55,695 nt of DNA from Bin5 sp034428395. Lineage in GTDB: Bacteria > Chloroflexota > Anaerolineae > Caldilineales > Caldilineaceae. Under the pieces are notes generated by a model. It was not told the DNA's origin. It saw only the letters and a list, made by a program, of their open reading frames with translations, and did not search any database. Positions 42,433 through 50,362 of this stretch are shown here, piece after piece; the first letter of the stretch is position 1; every line of letters starts with the position of its first letter. Where the stretch lies: NCBI GenBank assembly GCA_034428395.1, contig DAOUHX010000020.1, forward strand, positions 1 through 55,695. Reading direction: 5' to 3'. The position numbers were made by a program, and so were the translations under genes.

Positions 42433-43239
42433 ATGGACGTGCAGACGCAGAGCCTTTTATTGCAGCTCAACCGGCGCTTCTACGAAAGGACGGCCATCCA
42501 TTTTGACGCCACGCGCCAGGGTTGGACGCCCGGTCTGCGGGCTATTCTACCTTACTTCGAACGCGGGGTGAAAGATAAGCTGACGGTTCTGGATGTGGGT
42601 TGCGGGAATGGCCGTTTTGCCAGGCTGCTGGCCAATGAGAGTGTGAAAGCCAGGTACGTGGGCGTGGATGGCAGCGCACAACTGCTGCAGCTCGCACGTA
42701 GGTCCGCAGCTGGACTGTCCGGCGTCGAGTGCCTGTTCCTGCAGGCCGATCTCGCGCGCCCGGACTGGCTGGCCATGCTGACAGGCGTTATGAGGGAAGA
42801 CACAGGAGGGCCAGCCACCGTCGGGGAGGACCGTAAGGCCCTGTTCGACATAGTCCTCTGCACGGCCACACTCCAGCACCTTCCAGGTTACGGGTTGCGA
42901 CTGCGCCTGTTGCGGGATTTTCGGCGGTTGACCAACGGATACATAATACTTTCGTTCTGGCAGTTTCTCAGCCGGGAGCGATTTGTCGCCAAGCTCGTCG
43001 ACCCGCGGACGGTCGGCGTAGATCCCGCTGCGCTCGAGGCGGGCGACGGCCTGTTGCCGTGGAAGCAGGGCGTCGAGGCGATTCGCTACGTCCACCAGGT
43101 TGATGGGGTAGAGTTGGATCATCTGGCCGCGGACGCCGGACTGACTGTTGTACACGCCTTCCGCGCCGACGGCAAGCGCGAGGAGGCGAGCAGTTCGGGC
43201 CTGCTTCCCGGGCTGAATCTGTACGCGGTCTTGAGATGA
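42433..43239 (+). CDS. Class I SAM methyltransferase, Trm9-like
   Basis: A 268-residue methyltransferase with motif I LDVGCGNGR at residues 53-61, the acidic loop GVDGSAQLL and motif IV-like ATLQHLP. Three non-SAM features resemble eukaryotic Trm9/ALKBH8-type tRNA methyltransferases: FYERTAIHFDATR before motif I, the LLPW segment at 207-210 and RYVHQVDGVELDHL at about 218-231. Trm9 methylates the carboxymethyl-U34 that Elp3 helps to make, and this gene is divergent from elp3, so the same role is likely here. ATG 42433 is chosen because the homologous part begins there; the frame is open further upstream. Confidence 0.8.
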   Translation: MDVQTQSLLLQLNRRFYERTAIHFDATRQGWTPGLRAILPYFERGVKDKLTVLDVGCGNGRFARLLANESVKARYVGVDGSAQLLQLARRSAAGLSGVECLFLQADLARPDWLAMLTGVMREDTGGPATVGEDRKALFDIVLCTATLQHLPGYGLRLRLLRDFRRLTNGYIILSFWQFLSRERFVAKLVDPRTVGVDPAALEAGDGLLPWKQGVEAIRYVHQVDGVELDHLAADAGLTVVHAFRADGKREEASSSGLLPGLNLYAVLR

Positions 43240-43333
43240 CCAGGCCCGTCTCCACTTGATTCGCCGGAAAGTCGGCGCCAGTCCAGCACAGTTTCTTTCA
43301 GGTTTCATCCCAGCCTTTACATCGGTCACCTCT

Positions 43334-44512
43334 ATGCAACCCGACAAACGAACGCAGCAGATATTTGACGGTTTTGCAGCCCATTTTAAGGGCGAACCGA
43401 CCCACCTGGCCATCGCGCCCGGGCGGGTCAATCTGATCGGAGAACACACCGACTACAACGACGGGTTCGTCCTTCCCGTGGCACTGGATCGGGACGTGCG
43501 CGTGCTGTTCCGCCCGCGCGCAGACCGTAGAGTCAGGTTATACGCGCTGGAGTTCGACTCCTGGACTAGCTTTGAAATCGAGTCGCCGCAGCGGGACGAC
43601 GAGCAACTCTGGCCCAACTACATTCAGGGGGTTGGATTGGCGTTGTCAGAGCTGGAGGTCCCGTTGAAAGGATTTGAAGGGGTTGTCAGCGGCAATGTCC
43701 CACGCGGCAGCGGGCTAAGCAGTTCCGCGGCGCTTGAGATCGCCGCGTCAAAGGCCTTTCTGGCTTCGGCCAATCAGATCCACGCCTTGAGCGGTCCGCA
43801 GATCGCCAAAGCGGCGCAAAAGGCCGAGAACGAATATGTAGGCGTCAACTGCGGCATCATGGACCAGTTCATCAGCACCCTCGGAGAGGAGGGACATGCG
43901 CTCCTGATCGACTGCCGTAGCCTGGACTACCGGCGGGTGCCGTTTCCGGCCGATACCTCGCTCGTTATCGGCAACACGAAGGCCAGCCGCTCGCTCGCCG
44001 GCAGCGCCTACAATGAACGCCGCGCCCAGTGTGAGGACGGCGTGCGACGCCTGCAGGCAGTCCTGCCGGCCATCGCGGCACTGCGGGATGTGACCAGCGC
44101 GCAATTGGATGCACACCGTCACTTGCTGCCGGATACAGTCTTCAGACGCTGTCGACATGTGGTCAGCGAGAATGAACGCGTGGAGGCTACTGTCGCAGCG
44201 CTCGAGCGGGATGACTTCCGACGCGTCGGCCAGCTGATGAACGAAAGCCACGCCAGTCTGCGCGACGACTACGAAGTCAGTAGCGAGGCACTCGACCAGA
44301 TGGTAGAGTCGATGCTTGACCATCCTGACTGCCTGGGGGCGCGCCTGACCGGCGCAGGATTCGGAGGCTGCGCAGTGGCTCTGGTTTGGAGCGGCTCGGA
44401 AACAGACATGCGGGCATCTGTGCGTAAAGGCTATGCGAAACGGATGAATGTGTGGCCAGAAATATACGTCAGCTCACCAAGCGCGGGCGCGCGCGTGCTT
44501 CCGCTCAGGTAA
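43334..44512 (+). CDS. galK: Galactokinase
   Basis: A GHMP kinase phosphorylating galactose at C1, first step of the Leloir pathway. The 392-residue length is usual. The galactokinase signature is GRVNLIGEHTDYNDGFVLP, the ATP loop PRGSGLSSSAALE, the catalytic-Asp region NCGIMDQFIST, and the third motif LTGAGFGGCAVAL. galT and galE are not adjacent. The start ATG 43334 removes a poorly supported upstream extension from a TTG. Confidence 0.94.
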   Translation: MQPDKRTQQIFDGFAAHFKGEPTHLAIAPGRVNLIGEHTDYNDGFVLPVALDRDVRVLFRPRADRRVRLYALEFDSWTSFEIESPQRDDEQLWPNYIQGVGLALSELEVPLKGFEGVVSGNVPRGSGLSSSAALEIAASKAFLASANQIHALSGPQIAKAAQKAENEYVGVNCGIMDQFISTLGEEGHALLIDCRSLDYRRVPFPADTSLVIGNTKASRSLAGSAYNERRAQCEDGVRRLQAVLPAIAALRDVTSAQLDAHRHLLPDTVFRRCRHVVSENERVEATVAALERDDFRRVGQLMNESHASLRDDYEVSSEALDQMVESMLDHPDCLGARLTGAGFGGCAVALVWSGSETDMRASVRKGYAKRMNVWPEIYVSSPSAGARVLPLR

Positions 44513-44522
44513 GGAGTGTGAA

Positions 44523-45038
44523 ATGGCCGACAAGCATGACGGCGAGCGCAGCCGCCCAAACCTTGCGCTGGACAGTTTGTCCTTCACGGAAGAGATGTTG
44601 ACTTGGTCGTTCGTGGAAAGCCGTATGCACGCCGCCCAGAACTACTGGATTGTGAGCGCCGCTGCCAGTGGCCGGCCCCACGCCGTGCCGGTGTGGGGCG
44701 CATGGTTGGACGATGTCTTCTACTTTGTTGGCGCGGGGCGCAAGATCCGCAATCTGCGCGCCAATCCGCAGGCGGTCGTTCACCTGGAGAGTGCCGACGA
44801 GGTTGTCATCATCGAGGGCAGCTTCCAAGAAATTAAGCGGCGGGACGAGGCGTTTCTGCAGCGGCTGGACGATGATTTCGTCCGCAAGTATGAAACCTAC
44901 CGGCCCAGCGAAAACCTGGACAACGCCGGCAGTTCAGGCAATGTCCCAGTAGGGCTGTTTGCCGTCTTCCCTACGACGGTGATCGCCTGGAGCGGGTTCG
45001 CCCGCAATGCCACTCGCTGGCGCATTCCCCGAGAATGA
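44523..45038 (+). CDS. Pyridoxamine 5'-phosphate oxidase-family (FMN/F420-binding split barrel) protein
   Basis: A 171-residue split-barrel protein. AAQNYWIVSAAASGRPHAVPVWGAW is the usual first beta-hairpin, and KIRNLRANPQAVVHLESADEVVIIEG forms the core cofactor-site strands of the PPOX-like fold. It lacks the specific signature of true PdxH, so it is more likely a general FMN-, F420- or haem-binding member. ATG 44523 has AAGGAG 7 nt upstream, 10 nt after galK, suggesting co-transcription. Confidence 0.85.
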   Translation: MADKHDGERSRPNLALDSLSFTEEMLTWSFVESRMHAAQNYWIVSAAASGRPHAVPVWGAWLDDVFYFVGAGRKIRNLRANPQAVVHLESADEVVIIEGSFQEIKRRDEAFLQRLDDDFVRKYETYRPSENLDNAGSSGNVPVGLFAVFPTTVIAWSGFARNATRWRIPRE

Positions 45039-45129
45039 CGACCGTTGTCTCCCGTGCAAAACCAGACATGCCGCATCATTGAGTGGTGTGCGTCAGTCGA
45101 CATCTGCCGAACGCCGAAGGAGTGCTGGA

Positions 45130-46338
45130 ATGACTACTATAGAGGACTACCGCCAGTTCGACGGACTTCATTGGGAGACCGGTTCCGTCCGCAACTATTA
45201 CGACTACTGCGGCGTGAAGGCGCCCCACACCGGCGGGCCGTATACGGAAGCGCTGCTGATGGGCATCAGCGGCGGCGCCGTAATGGGCTATTTCCCATTT
45301 TCCTACCAGGGCATCGATCCGCACGCCCGCATCCTCACCCGCAACACTTTTGACCCGATGGAGACGATGCTGAAACGGATCGGTGCGGTCCAGAATGCGC
45401 GCCAGACGGGAAGCGCCGACAAAGCGGTCAGCAACCTTTTGGACATATTGCGAAGCGGAACGCCCGCCATTACTTGGGTCGACGCAATGCAACTGCCTTA
45501 CGATCCACAACCCTACGAGTTCGAGATCGCCCATATGATGCCGGTTGTCGTCTTCGGATTCGACGACGAGGCCGACAGGGTCTCGATCGCCGACCGCGCA
45601 CGCGTCCCCCTGTTTGCATCTACCGGGCAGCTGGCTGCGGCGCGGGCGCAGGTGAAGAAGGTGCGGAACCGCGTTCTGACCCTCGAGCCGCCCGATCATG
45701 ACAAGCTGCAGGAGGCGGTGGAGCTGGGCATTTGGGACTGTATCAAGCTATACACGGAAAAGCCGCCCAAGGGCGCACGTCACAATTTCGGCTTCGCGGC
45801 CTACGAGCGTTGGGCTGACACGCTGTGTAAGCCGAGAGTGCGGGGCAGCTGGGACAAGGACTTTCCGCGCGGACGCAAAATGTACGCCGGCCTGGAATCG
45901 GTCTTCGGCGACACGCACACGTTCGGCAAGGAAGGATTCGCGGAGCGAGACTTGTACGCCGACTTTCTCGACGAGGCCGCCGAGATTCTGCAGAAGCCGT
46001 CCTTGCGCGCGACCGCGGACCAGTTTCGTGTCAGCGCCAAGGCCTGGGAAGAGTTGGGGTTACTCCTCCTGCCCGACGAGGTTCCTGTTTGGGCAGAGGC
46101 GCGCGATCTGATGCTGACCAATCAAAGCCTCTTTCTGGGGCAGGGCGTTGAAAGGATTGAGCAGGGGCGCGCCAACTGTGCGCGGCTGATTGAAATTCGC
46201 CGCGAAATGGAAACGGATTTCCCGCTTTCGGAGGAAGAGGTAGTCGCCTTCAGGGAGAGGATTGCACAGCAGGTGCTGAGGATCCGCGACATCGAGGCTC
46301 CTGCCGTCGATGCGATGAAGGAGGAGATGGAGACCTAA
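45130..46338 (+). CDS. BtrH N-terminal-like / DUF4872 protein
   Basis: A 402-residue protein resembling butirosin biosynthesis protein H relatives: HWETGSVRNYYDYCG near the N-terminus, then the Gly-rich ALLMGISGGAVMGYFPF and RNTFDPMETMLKRIG. BtrH is an acyltransferase using an N-terminal papain-like fold. Here the residue after the first His is Trp where I recall Cys in many family members, so acyl transfer is doubtful. The C-terminal half is helical (DUF4872-like). There are no aminoglycoside genes nearby. AAGGAG 8 nt before ATG 45130 fixes the start. Confidence 0.7.
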   Translation: MTTIEDYRQFDGLHWETGSVRNYYDYCGVKAPHTGGPYTEALLMGISGGAVMGYFPFSYQGIDPHARILTRNTFDPMETMLKRIGAVQNARQTGSADKAVSNLLDILRSGTPAITWVDAMQLPYDPQPYEFEIAHMMPVVVFGFDDEADRVSIADRARVPLFASTGQLAAARAQVKKVRNRVLTLEPPDHDKLQEAVELGIWDCIKLYTEKPPKGARHNFGFAAYERWADTLCKPRVRGSWDKDFPRGRKMYAGLESVFGDTHTFGKEGFAERDLYADFLDEAAEILQKPSLRATADQFRVSAKAWEELGLLLLPDEVPVWAEARDLMLTNQSLFLGQGVERIEQGRANCARLIEIRREMETDFPLSEEEVVAFRERIAQQVLRIRDIEAPAVDAMKEEMET

Positions 46339-46352
46339 AGGAGTTCGCTTAA

Positions 46353-46374
46353 GGGAACGGGCGCTCCGGTTCCC
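46353..46374 (+). terminator. Possible weak terminator
   Basis: Inverted GGGAAC / GTTCCC with a 10-nt loop, 15 nt after the BtrH-like stop, followed by CTGCTTTCCT. The remaining 250 bp up to the MFS stop show no gene. Confidence 0.35.
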
Positions 46375-46624
46375 CTGCTTTCCTACCGCCAGCCGCGAAA
46401 TCACACAAACTCACGCGAAGAAAACCCTTCACGTCAGGTTACTGCACTACCTACCACGGGTGGCCGGTTGCCTGAATCGAAAGTTGAGGACCGAGAGGGG
46501 GGAGCATGCGCGCGTTCGCGGCGTCGTGCCAGCAGGCACACGCGCGATACAGCGCGGCGGGTTGTCGGCAATCTCTCCGTTTGAAGAAGCCATAACTGTG
46601 AATTGCCGCCGGAATGTCTGACAT

Positions 46625-47908
46625 TCAAACGGCGGCGGGACCGTCGTCGCTTCGGGACAGTTGCCACAAGCCAGGTTGCGCGGCCGCCACCGCAATGACA
46701 AGCAGCGCCGACGCGGCAGCTTCGCCCCCCACAGCCATGGGCGCGCCGTAGGACTGTGCAAGAACGCCGGTCAGGAGACGGCCGAACGGACCGGTACCGA
46801 TGGCAACGGCGATGGCGCCCATCGCCTGCCCTCGCCTTTCGTCCGCGGCCGCCAGCAGCACGATCGAGCTCTGCAGGATGCCGAAGCAGGCGTGTCCCAA
46901 TCCCACCACCAGAAGCATCACCCAAGAGAAGAAGAAATCGGTACTGTAGGCGAAGGCCAGCAGCGCGAAGTTGAGCGCGATCGTTCCGACAAGGAATACC
47001 TGTCCCGGACCGGCCAGGTGCCGCACTCGACCGACGAGATATAGCCCGCAAAAGCTTCCGACCCCGACCGCCGCGCCGAGGTAACCGAGACCGACCGGGT
47101 CCTGGTGCAGGATATCGCGCGCGAAGACAGGCAGAAAGTTCATGTAGGGGAAGGCCAGCATGTTCATGATCATCGTGATCAGGGTGACAGCCAGAATGGG
47201 CTGGTTTTGCCGAACATAGCGCGCGCTGTCCCGTATCTGCGCCAGAGGCCCGGCGCTGGAAGGGGAGGATGTCTGGGGAATTGTCTGGCGCGAGAGGCTG
47301 CGCAGGAGCAGCAGCGACATTGCTGACAACGCGCTGAGGGCCAGGAAACAGCCCAGCGCGTCGTAGGCATTGAGCACAAAGCCGGCGGCGAACGGTCCCA
47401 GCGTGCGGGCAATGCCCATGCCGAGGCTCTCCAGCAGCAGTGCGTCAAGCGTGCGGGCGCGGCCCACCAGGTCCGGTATCAACGCCCGCCGCGTCGGCCA
47501 GTCCATCGCCCAGGCGCAGCCCAGAACCAGGGAAATGACAACCAGCTGCCACAGAGCGGCCAAGCCGGTTGCCAGCAGCAGCGCCACGGCCCCGTACATG
47601 GCGAATGTGACGGTCTGCGCGGCAACGATGAGGGGACGGCGCCCGATCCGATCGGCAAGCATGCCGCCGAATCCGCCAACAAAGAGGACGGGGATGGAGC
47701 GACAGAACGCGACCAAGCCGACGAGGGCCGGTGAGTTTGTCAACTCCAAGACCAGCCAGCCGAGGACGAGCATCTCCATATAGTGCGCCAGCCACCAAAG
47801 TGTACTGGAACCGAGGAGCAGCCGATAGTCGGCGTTAGCCAGAGATTCGCGAACGCCGGCAGGGAGTTGCCAAAGGTTCTGATAGCGGTTTGAGAGCTCA
47901 GTCCACAT
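46625..47908 (-). CDS. MFS transporter (EntS/MFS_3-type exporter)
   Basis: A 427-residue, 12-helix major facilitator. The loop 2-3 signature GGMLADRIGRRPLIV is present and the wording WWLAHYMEMLVLGWLVLELTNSP is typical of MFS_3 drug/siderophore exporters. There is no substrate clue. Its ATG overlaps the preceding peptidase stop (the peptidase ends GTGGACTGA and the MFS begins ATGTGGACTGAG), so the pair is translationally coupled. Confidence 0.9.
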   Translation of the reverse strand: MWTELSNRYQNLWQLPAGVRESLANADYRLLLGSSTLWWLAHYMEMLVLGWLVLELTNSPALVGLVAFCRSIPVLFVGGFGGMLADRIGRRPLIVAAQTVTFAMYGAVALLLATGLAALWQLVVISLVLGCAWAMDWPTRRALIPDLVGRARTLDALLLESLGMGIARTLGPFAAGFVLNAYDALGCFLALSALSAMSLLLLRSLSRQTIPQTSSPSSAGPLAQIRDSARYVRQNQPILAVTLITMIMNMLAFPYMNFLPVFARDILHQDPVGLGYLGAAVGVGSFCGLYLVGRVRHLAGPGQVFLVGTIALNFALLAFAYSTDFFFSWVMLLVVGLGHACFGILQSSIVLLAAADERRGQAMGAIAVAIGTGPFGRLLTGVLAQSYGAPMAVGGEAAASALLVIAVAAAQPGLWQLSRSDDGPAAV

Positions 47909-49781
47909 TCGACGCCCGCAGCCCCAGTGCTCGATAGGCGAATCTCATGTGCTCTTCCTGCATCCGTTCTGCGGTCGCTGTACTATTGGTCCCGTGGCCT
48001 GAGTCCAGCCAGATTAGCGTGAAGTCCTTGTCCAACTCCTGCATTTTGCGTGAGAAGATCTCCATCTGACGGGGCGTAGCGCGGCTGTCATGACGCCCTT
48101 GAAAGACAATCAGGGGGGCCTGGATCGAGGCGGCGTGGGTGAGGGGGGAGCGCTCCCGGTACAGATCGTGCCTTTCGTGGGGTGAGCCGTCGAAGATCAT
48201 GCGCGCCCAGCCCTGCATAGCAGCTGAGGAGTCCTCGTAATTCATCAGCCAGTCGACAATCGCCACCGGCGCCACCCCGCCCGCCCACAGATCGGGCTTT
48301 TGCGTAAGCGCCCACACGGTCAGAAACCCGCCATAAGATCCTCCTTCGAGCAGCAGTTGGCGCGGGTCGGCGATTCCTTGCTCGATAAGCCAGTTCCTGG
48401 CAGCAACTATGTCCTCCAGTTCCCAACGGCCCACGTCGCCGTTGATCTTCTCCTGGAAGGCGCGGCCGAAACCGGTCGAACCGCGGTAGTTTACTGTCAG
48501 GTAGGCGAAACCGTGGTCCAGCCAGGCCTGGCTCGACGGGTCGAAGGCGTTGGTCACGGCACCGCTCGGGCCTCCGTGCACGTGCAGAACTGTAGGGAAT
48601 GGGCCGTGTGAAATATCCGCGCCGGCAGGCAGACCCAGCCAGGCATGCACATTAACGCCGTCGGAGCTGGGGAAGTTGACCTCGCGCCAGGGATGGCCCG
48701 GCGGGCAGTCGGGAAGCGGAAGCACCGGTTCGGGCGGGCCTCTCTGCGTCAGAGAAAGCAATCTGGGTGGGTGGGAGGCGTCGTTCCAGTGGGCCCACAC
48801 GGCGCCGTCGGGGCCGAAAAAGGTGGCCGGCGTCCCCGTATGGAATGGACCGCTGCGTCCGCGAAACGTGCCGGGCGGGTGATTGAGCGGGCGCAGCTCG
48901 TCTTCCTGGAGATCGTAGACAAACAGTCGGTTGCGTCCGTCATGCTTCGTCTCAATCAGTAGCCGGCTGCCGTCGGCGGACCAGTCGTGGGGCAGAACGG
49001 CTTCGTTCCCGCCTGCAATGTGCAGGTCAAGGCGTTGACCCGTGCGCGGATTCCAGAGCAGAGGCCGAAGGGTGCCCTGGGTAGTGGATGTGGCGAGAAG
49101 TCGATCATCGCCCGGCAGTGGCGAAAACTGAACAGGTTCGACGCTGAAGTCGACGCCGTCCCACAGTTCGCCAACCTGCCTCCCCGATTCGGTCTCAAAC
49201 ACCAGCGTGCTATAGCGGCGGCTGTGCTTGGCGCGATGCGTGGACTTGATGGCCAGCAGGTCCCCGCCATGCGAGAGATGGCAGGCCCAGGTCTCCTCTT
49301 CGGCGGCGTAGATCAGTCTCGGCGGCGAGCAGGAGCCGTCCGGCCGCAATGTGACGCAATAGAACCAGTAGCAGTTGTCGAAGACTGCGTCAAAGGCGAG
49401 CAGGTTGCCACTGCGGCTGATGTCAAACCCGCGCAACGTATATGGGGGCAGCTCCGGCGTAAGATCGCGCGCGGGCCCGCCTCCAAGTGGAACGCGGGCG
49501 AGGTGGCCGACCTCGCTGCCCCGCTCGTCCTGCAGAAAGTAGCAATGTTCGCCGTCGGGCCCCAACCACGCGTAGGTGATGGCGTCGTGCTCGCCCGTCA
49601 ACGGACGCAGCCGGCCGGATGGGATGTCCCATGCGCAGACCCGGATCTCAGGGCCGTTCCAGTTGGCCTGCACGATGCCTCGTGCCAGGTTTCCGGGCGC
49701 AAGCGAAACGCTGCCGAGCCGCTGACAGCGGAAGCGTCGGCGCCACAAGGCGCTGTCGTCAAGTTGAAGTGGGGAAACCAT
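47898..49781 (-). CDS. S9-family peptidase (prolyl oligopeptidase / acylaminoacyl-peptidase type)
   Basis: A 627-residue serine peptidase: an N-terminal beta-propeller (WD40-like strands, about residues 1-370) and a C-terminal alpha/beta-hydrolase. The nucleophile is Ser482 in EGGSYGGFLT, the Asp is Asp565 in GRHDSRATP and the His is His596 in SGHGTNS. VLHVHGGPSGAVTNAF is the oxyanion-hole segment. No signal peptide is seen from ATG 49781; a further 31 codons upstream are open but unlikely. It is coupled to the MFS gene, suggesting export of a peptide-like compound or its breakdown product. Confidence 0.92.
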   Translation of the reverse strand: MVSPLQLDDSALWRRRFRCQRLGSVSLAPGNLARGIVQANWNGPEIRVCAWDIPSGRLRPLTGEHDAITYAWLGPDGEHCYFLQDERGSEVGHLARVPLGGGPARDLTPELPPYTLRGFDISRSGNLLAFDAVFDNCYWFYCVTLRPDGSCSPPRLIYAAEEETWACHLSHGGDLLAIKSTHRAKHSRRYSTLVFETESGRQVGELWDGVDFSVEPVQFSPLPGDDRLLATSTTQGTLRPLLWNPRTGQRLDLHIAGGNEAVLPHDWSADGSRLLIETKHDGRNRLFVYDLQEDELRPLNHPPGTFRGRSGPFHTGTPATFFGPDGAVWAHWNDASHPPRLLSLTQRGPPEPVLPLPDCPPGHPWREVNFPSSDGVNVHAWLGLPAGADISHGPFPTVLHVHGGPSGAVTNAFDPSSQAWLDHGFAYLTVNYRGSTGFGRAFQEKINGDVGRWELEDIVAARNWLIEQGIADPRQLLLEGGSYGGFLTVWALTQKPDLWAGGVAPVAIVDWLMNYEDSSAAMQGWARMIFDGSPHERHDLYRERSPLTHAASIQAPLIVFQGRHDSRATPRQMEIFSRKMQELDKDFTLIWLDSGHGTNSTATAERMQEEHMRFAYRALGLRASNVD

Positions 49782-49909
49782 GCCAACTCTCGCCAGATGG
49801 AGTGCAATCAGCGGCCGGAGAAGAATGGGGCGGGAGATCACAGGAATTGTACATGCGCCCGGCATCCTTTGCAATGACTGTCCCGGTTAAGGCAGCAGTC
49901 CAAAATTGA

Positions 49910-50163
49910 GGGTGCAACTTCCCATGCCCCCGGGCAGAAACCCAGCCATACCCTCCCTGCAATTCCTGGTAACTGACCACTGACCGCTGGCCGCTGCCGT
50001 TAGGACGGTCGGGCCGTTCCGGCCCTCCCTTGTGCGGGGGGACTCCCCCCGCAACGCCCCCCTGACACCTCTCCTCCCGTCAGTTGTGGGGTCTGATGCA
50101 ACCCAGCGCAACCAGCGGCCCGGCCCGCCACCACCGTGCTTGCGCGCTGCCAGCGTGTCGCCA
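49910..50163 (+). repeat. Dispersed intergenic repeat, copy 2
   Basis: Same orientation and order of blocks as 21339-21600: GGGTGCA start, TTCCTGG block, a shorter heptamer array (about 49969-49997), and a 66-bp core (49999-50064). The core contains the hairpin TGCGGGGGG-ACT-CCCCCCGCA at 50033-50053. The 33-bp block follows at 50131-50163 after an insertion of about 60 bp relative to copy 1. It fills the 580-bp gap between the divergent peptidase and GT-C genes; I see no gene there. Confidence 0.8.
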
Positions 50164-50362
50164 AGGCCAGCTTGGACGACGCGGCCGTATGTGCGATTCG
50201 CCAGCTCCGCCGTTCGAGTTTCGACGTTTCGAGTTCCGAGTTCCGACTTCCGCCAGTTCCAGCCACCTCTGGCACGAATTCCCCGCCCGGCGATTCCCTC
50301 TTCAAATGTAGGCCGCACCCCAGTGCTGGCCGCAGTTGATACTGGCCTTAGTAAGTGCCATA

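Noticed and set aside
45130..46338. Aminoglycoside (butirosin-like) biosynthesis cluster
   Set aside because: Only one BtrH-like gene is present; the neighbours are galactokinase and a split-barrel protein, with no aminocyclitol or acyl-carrier genes.
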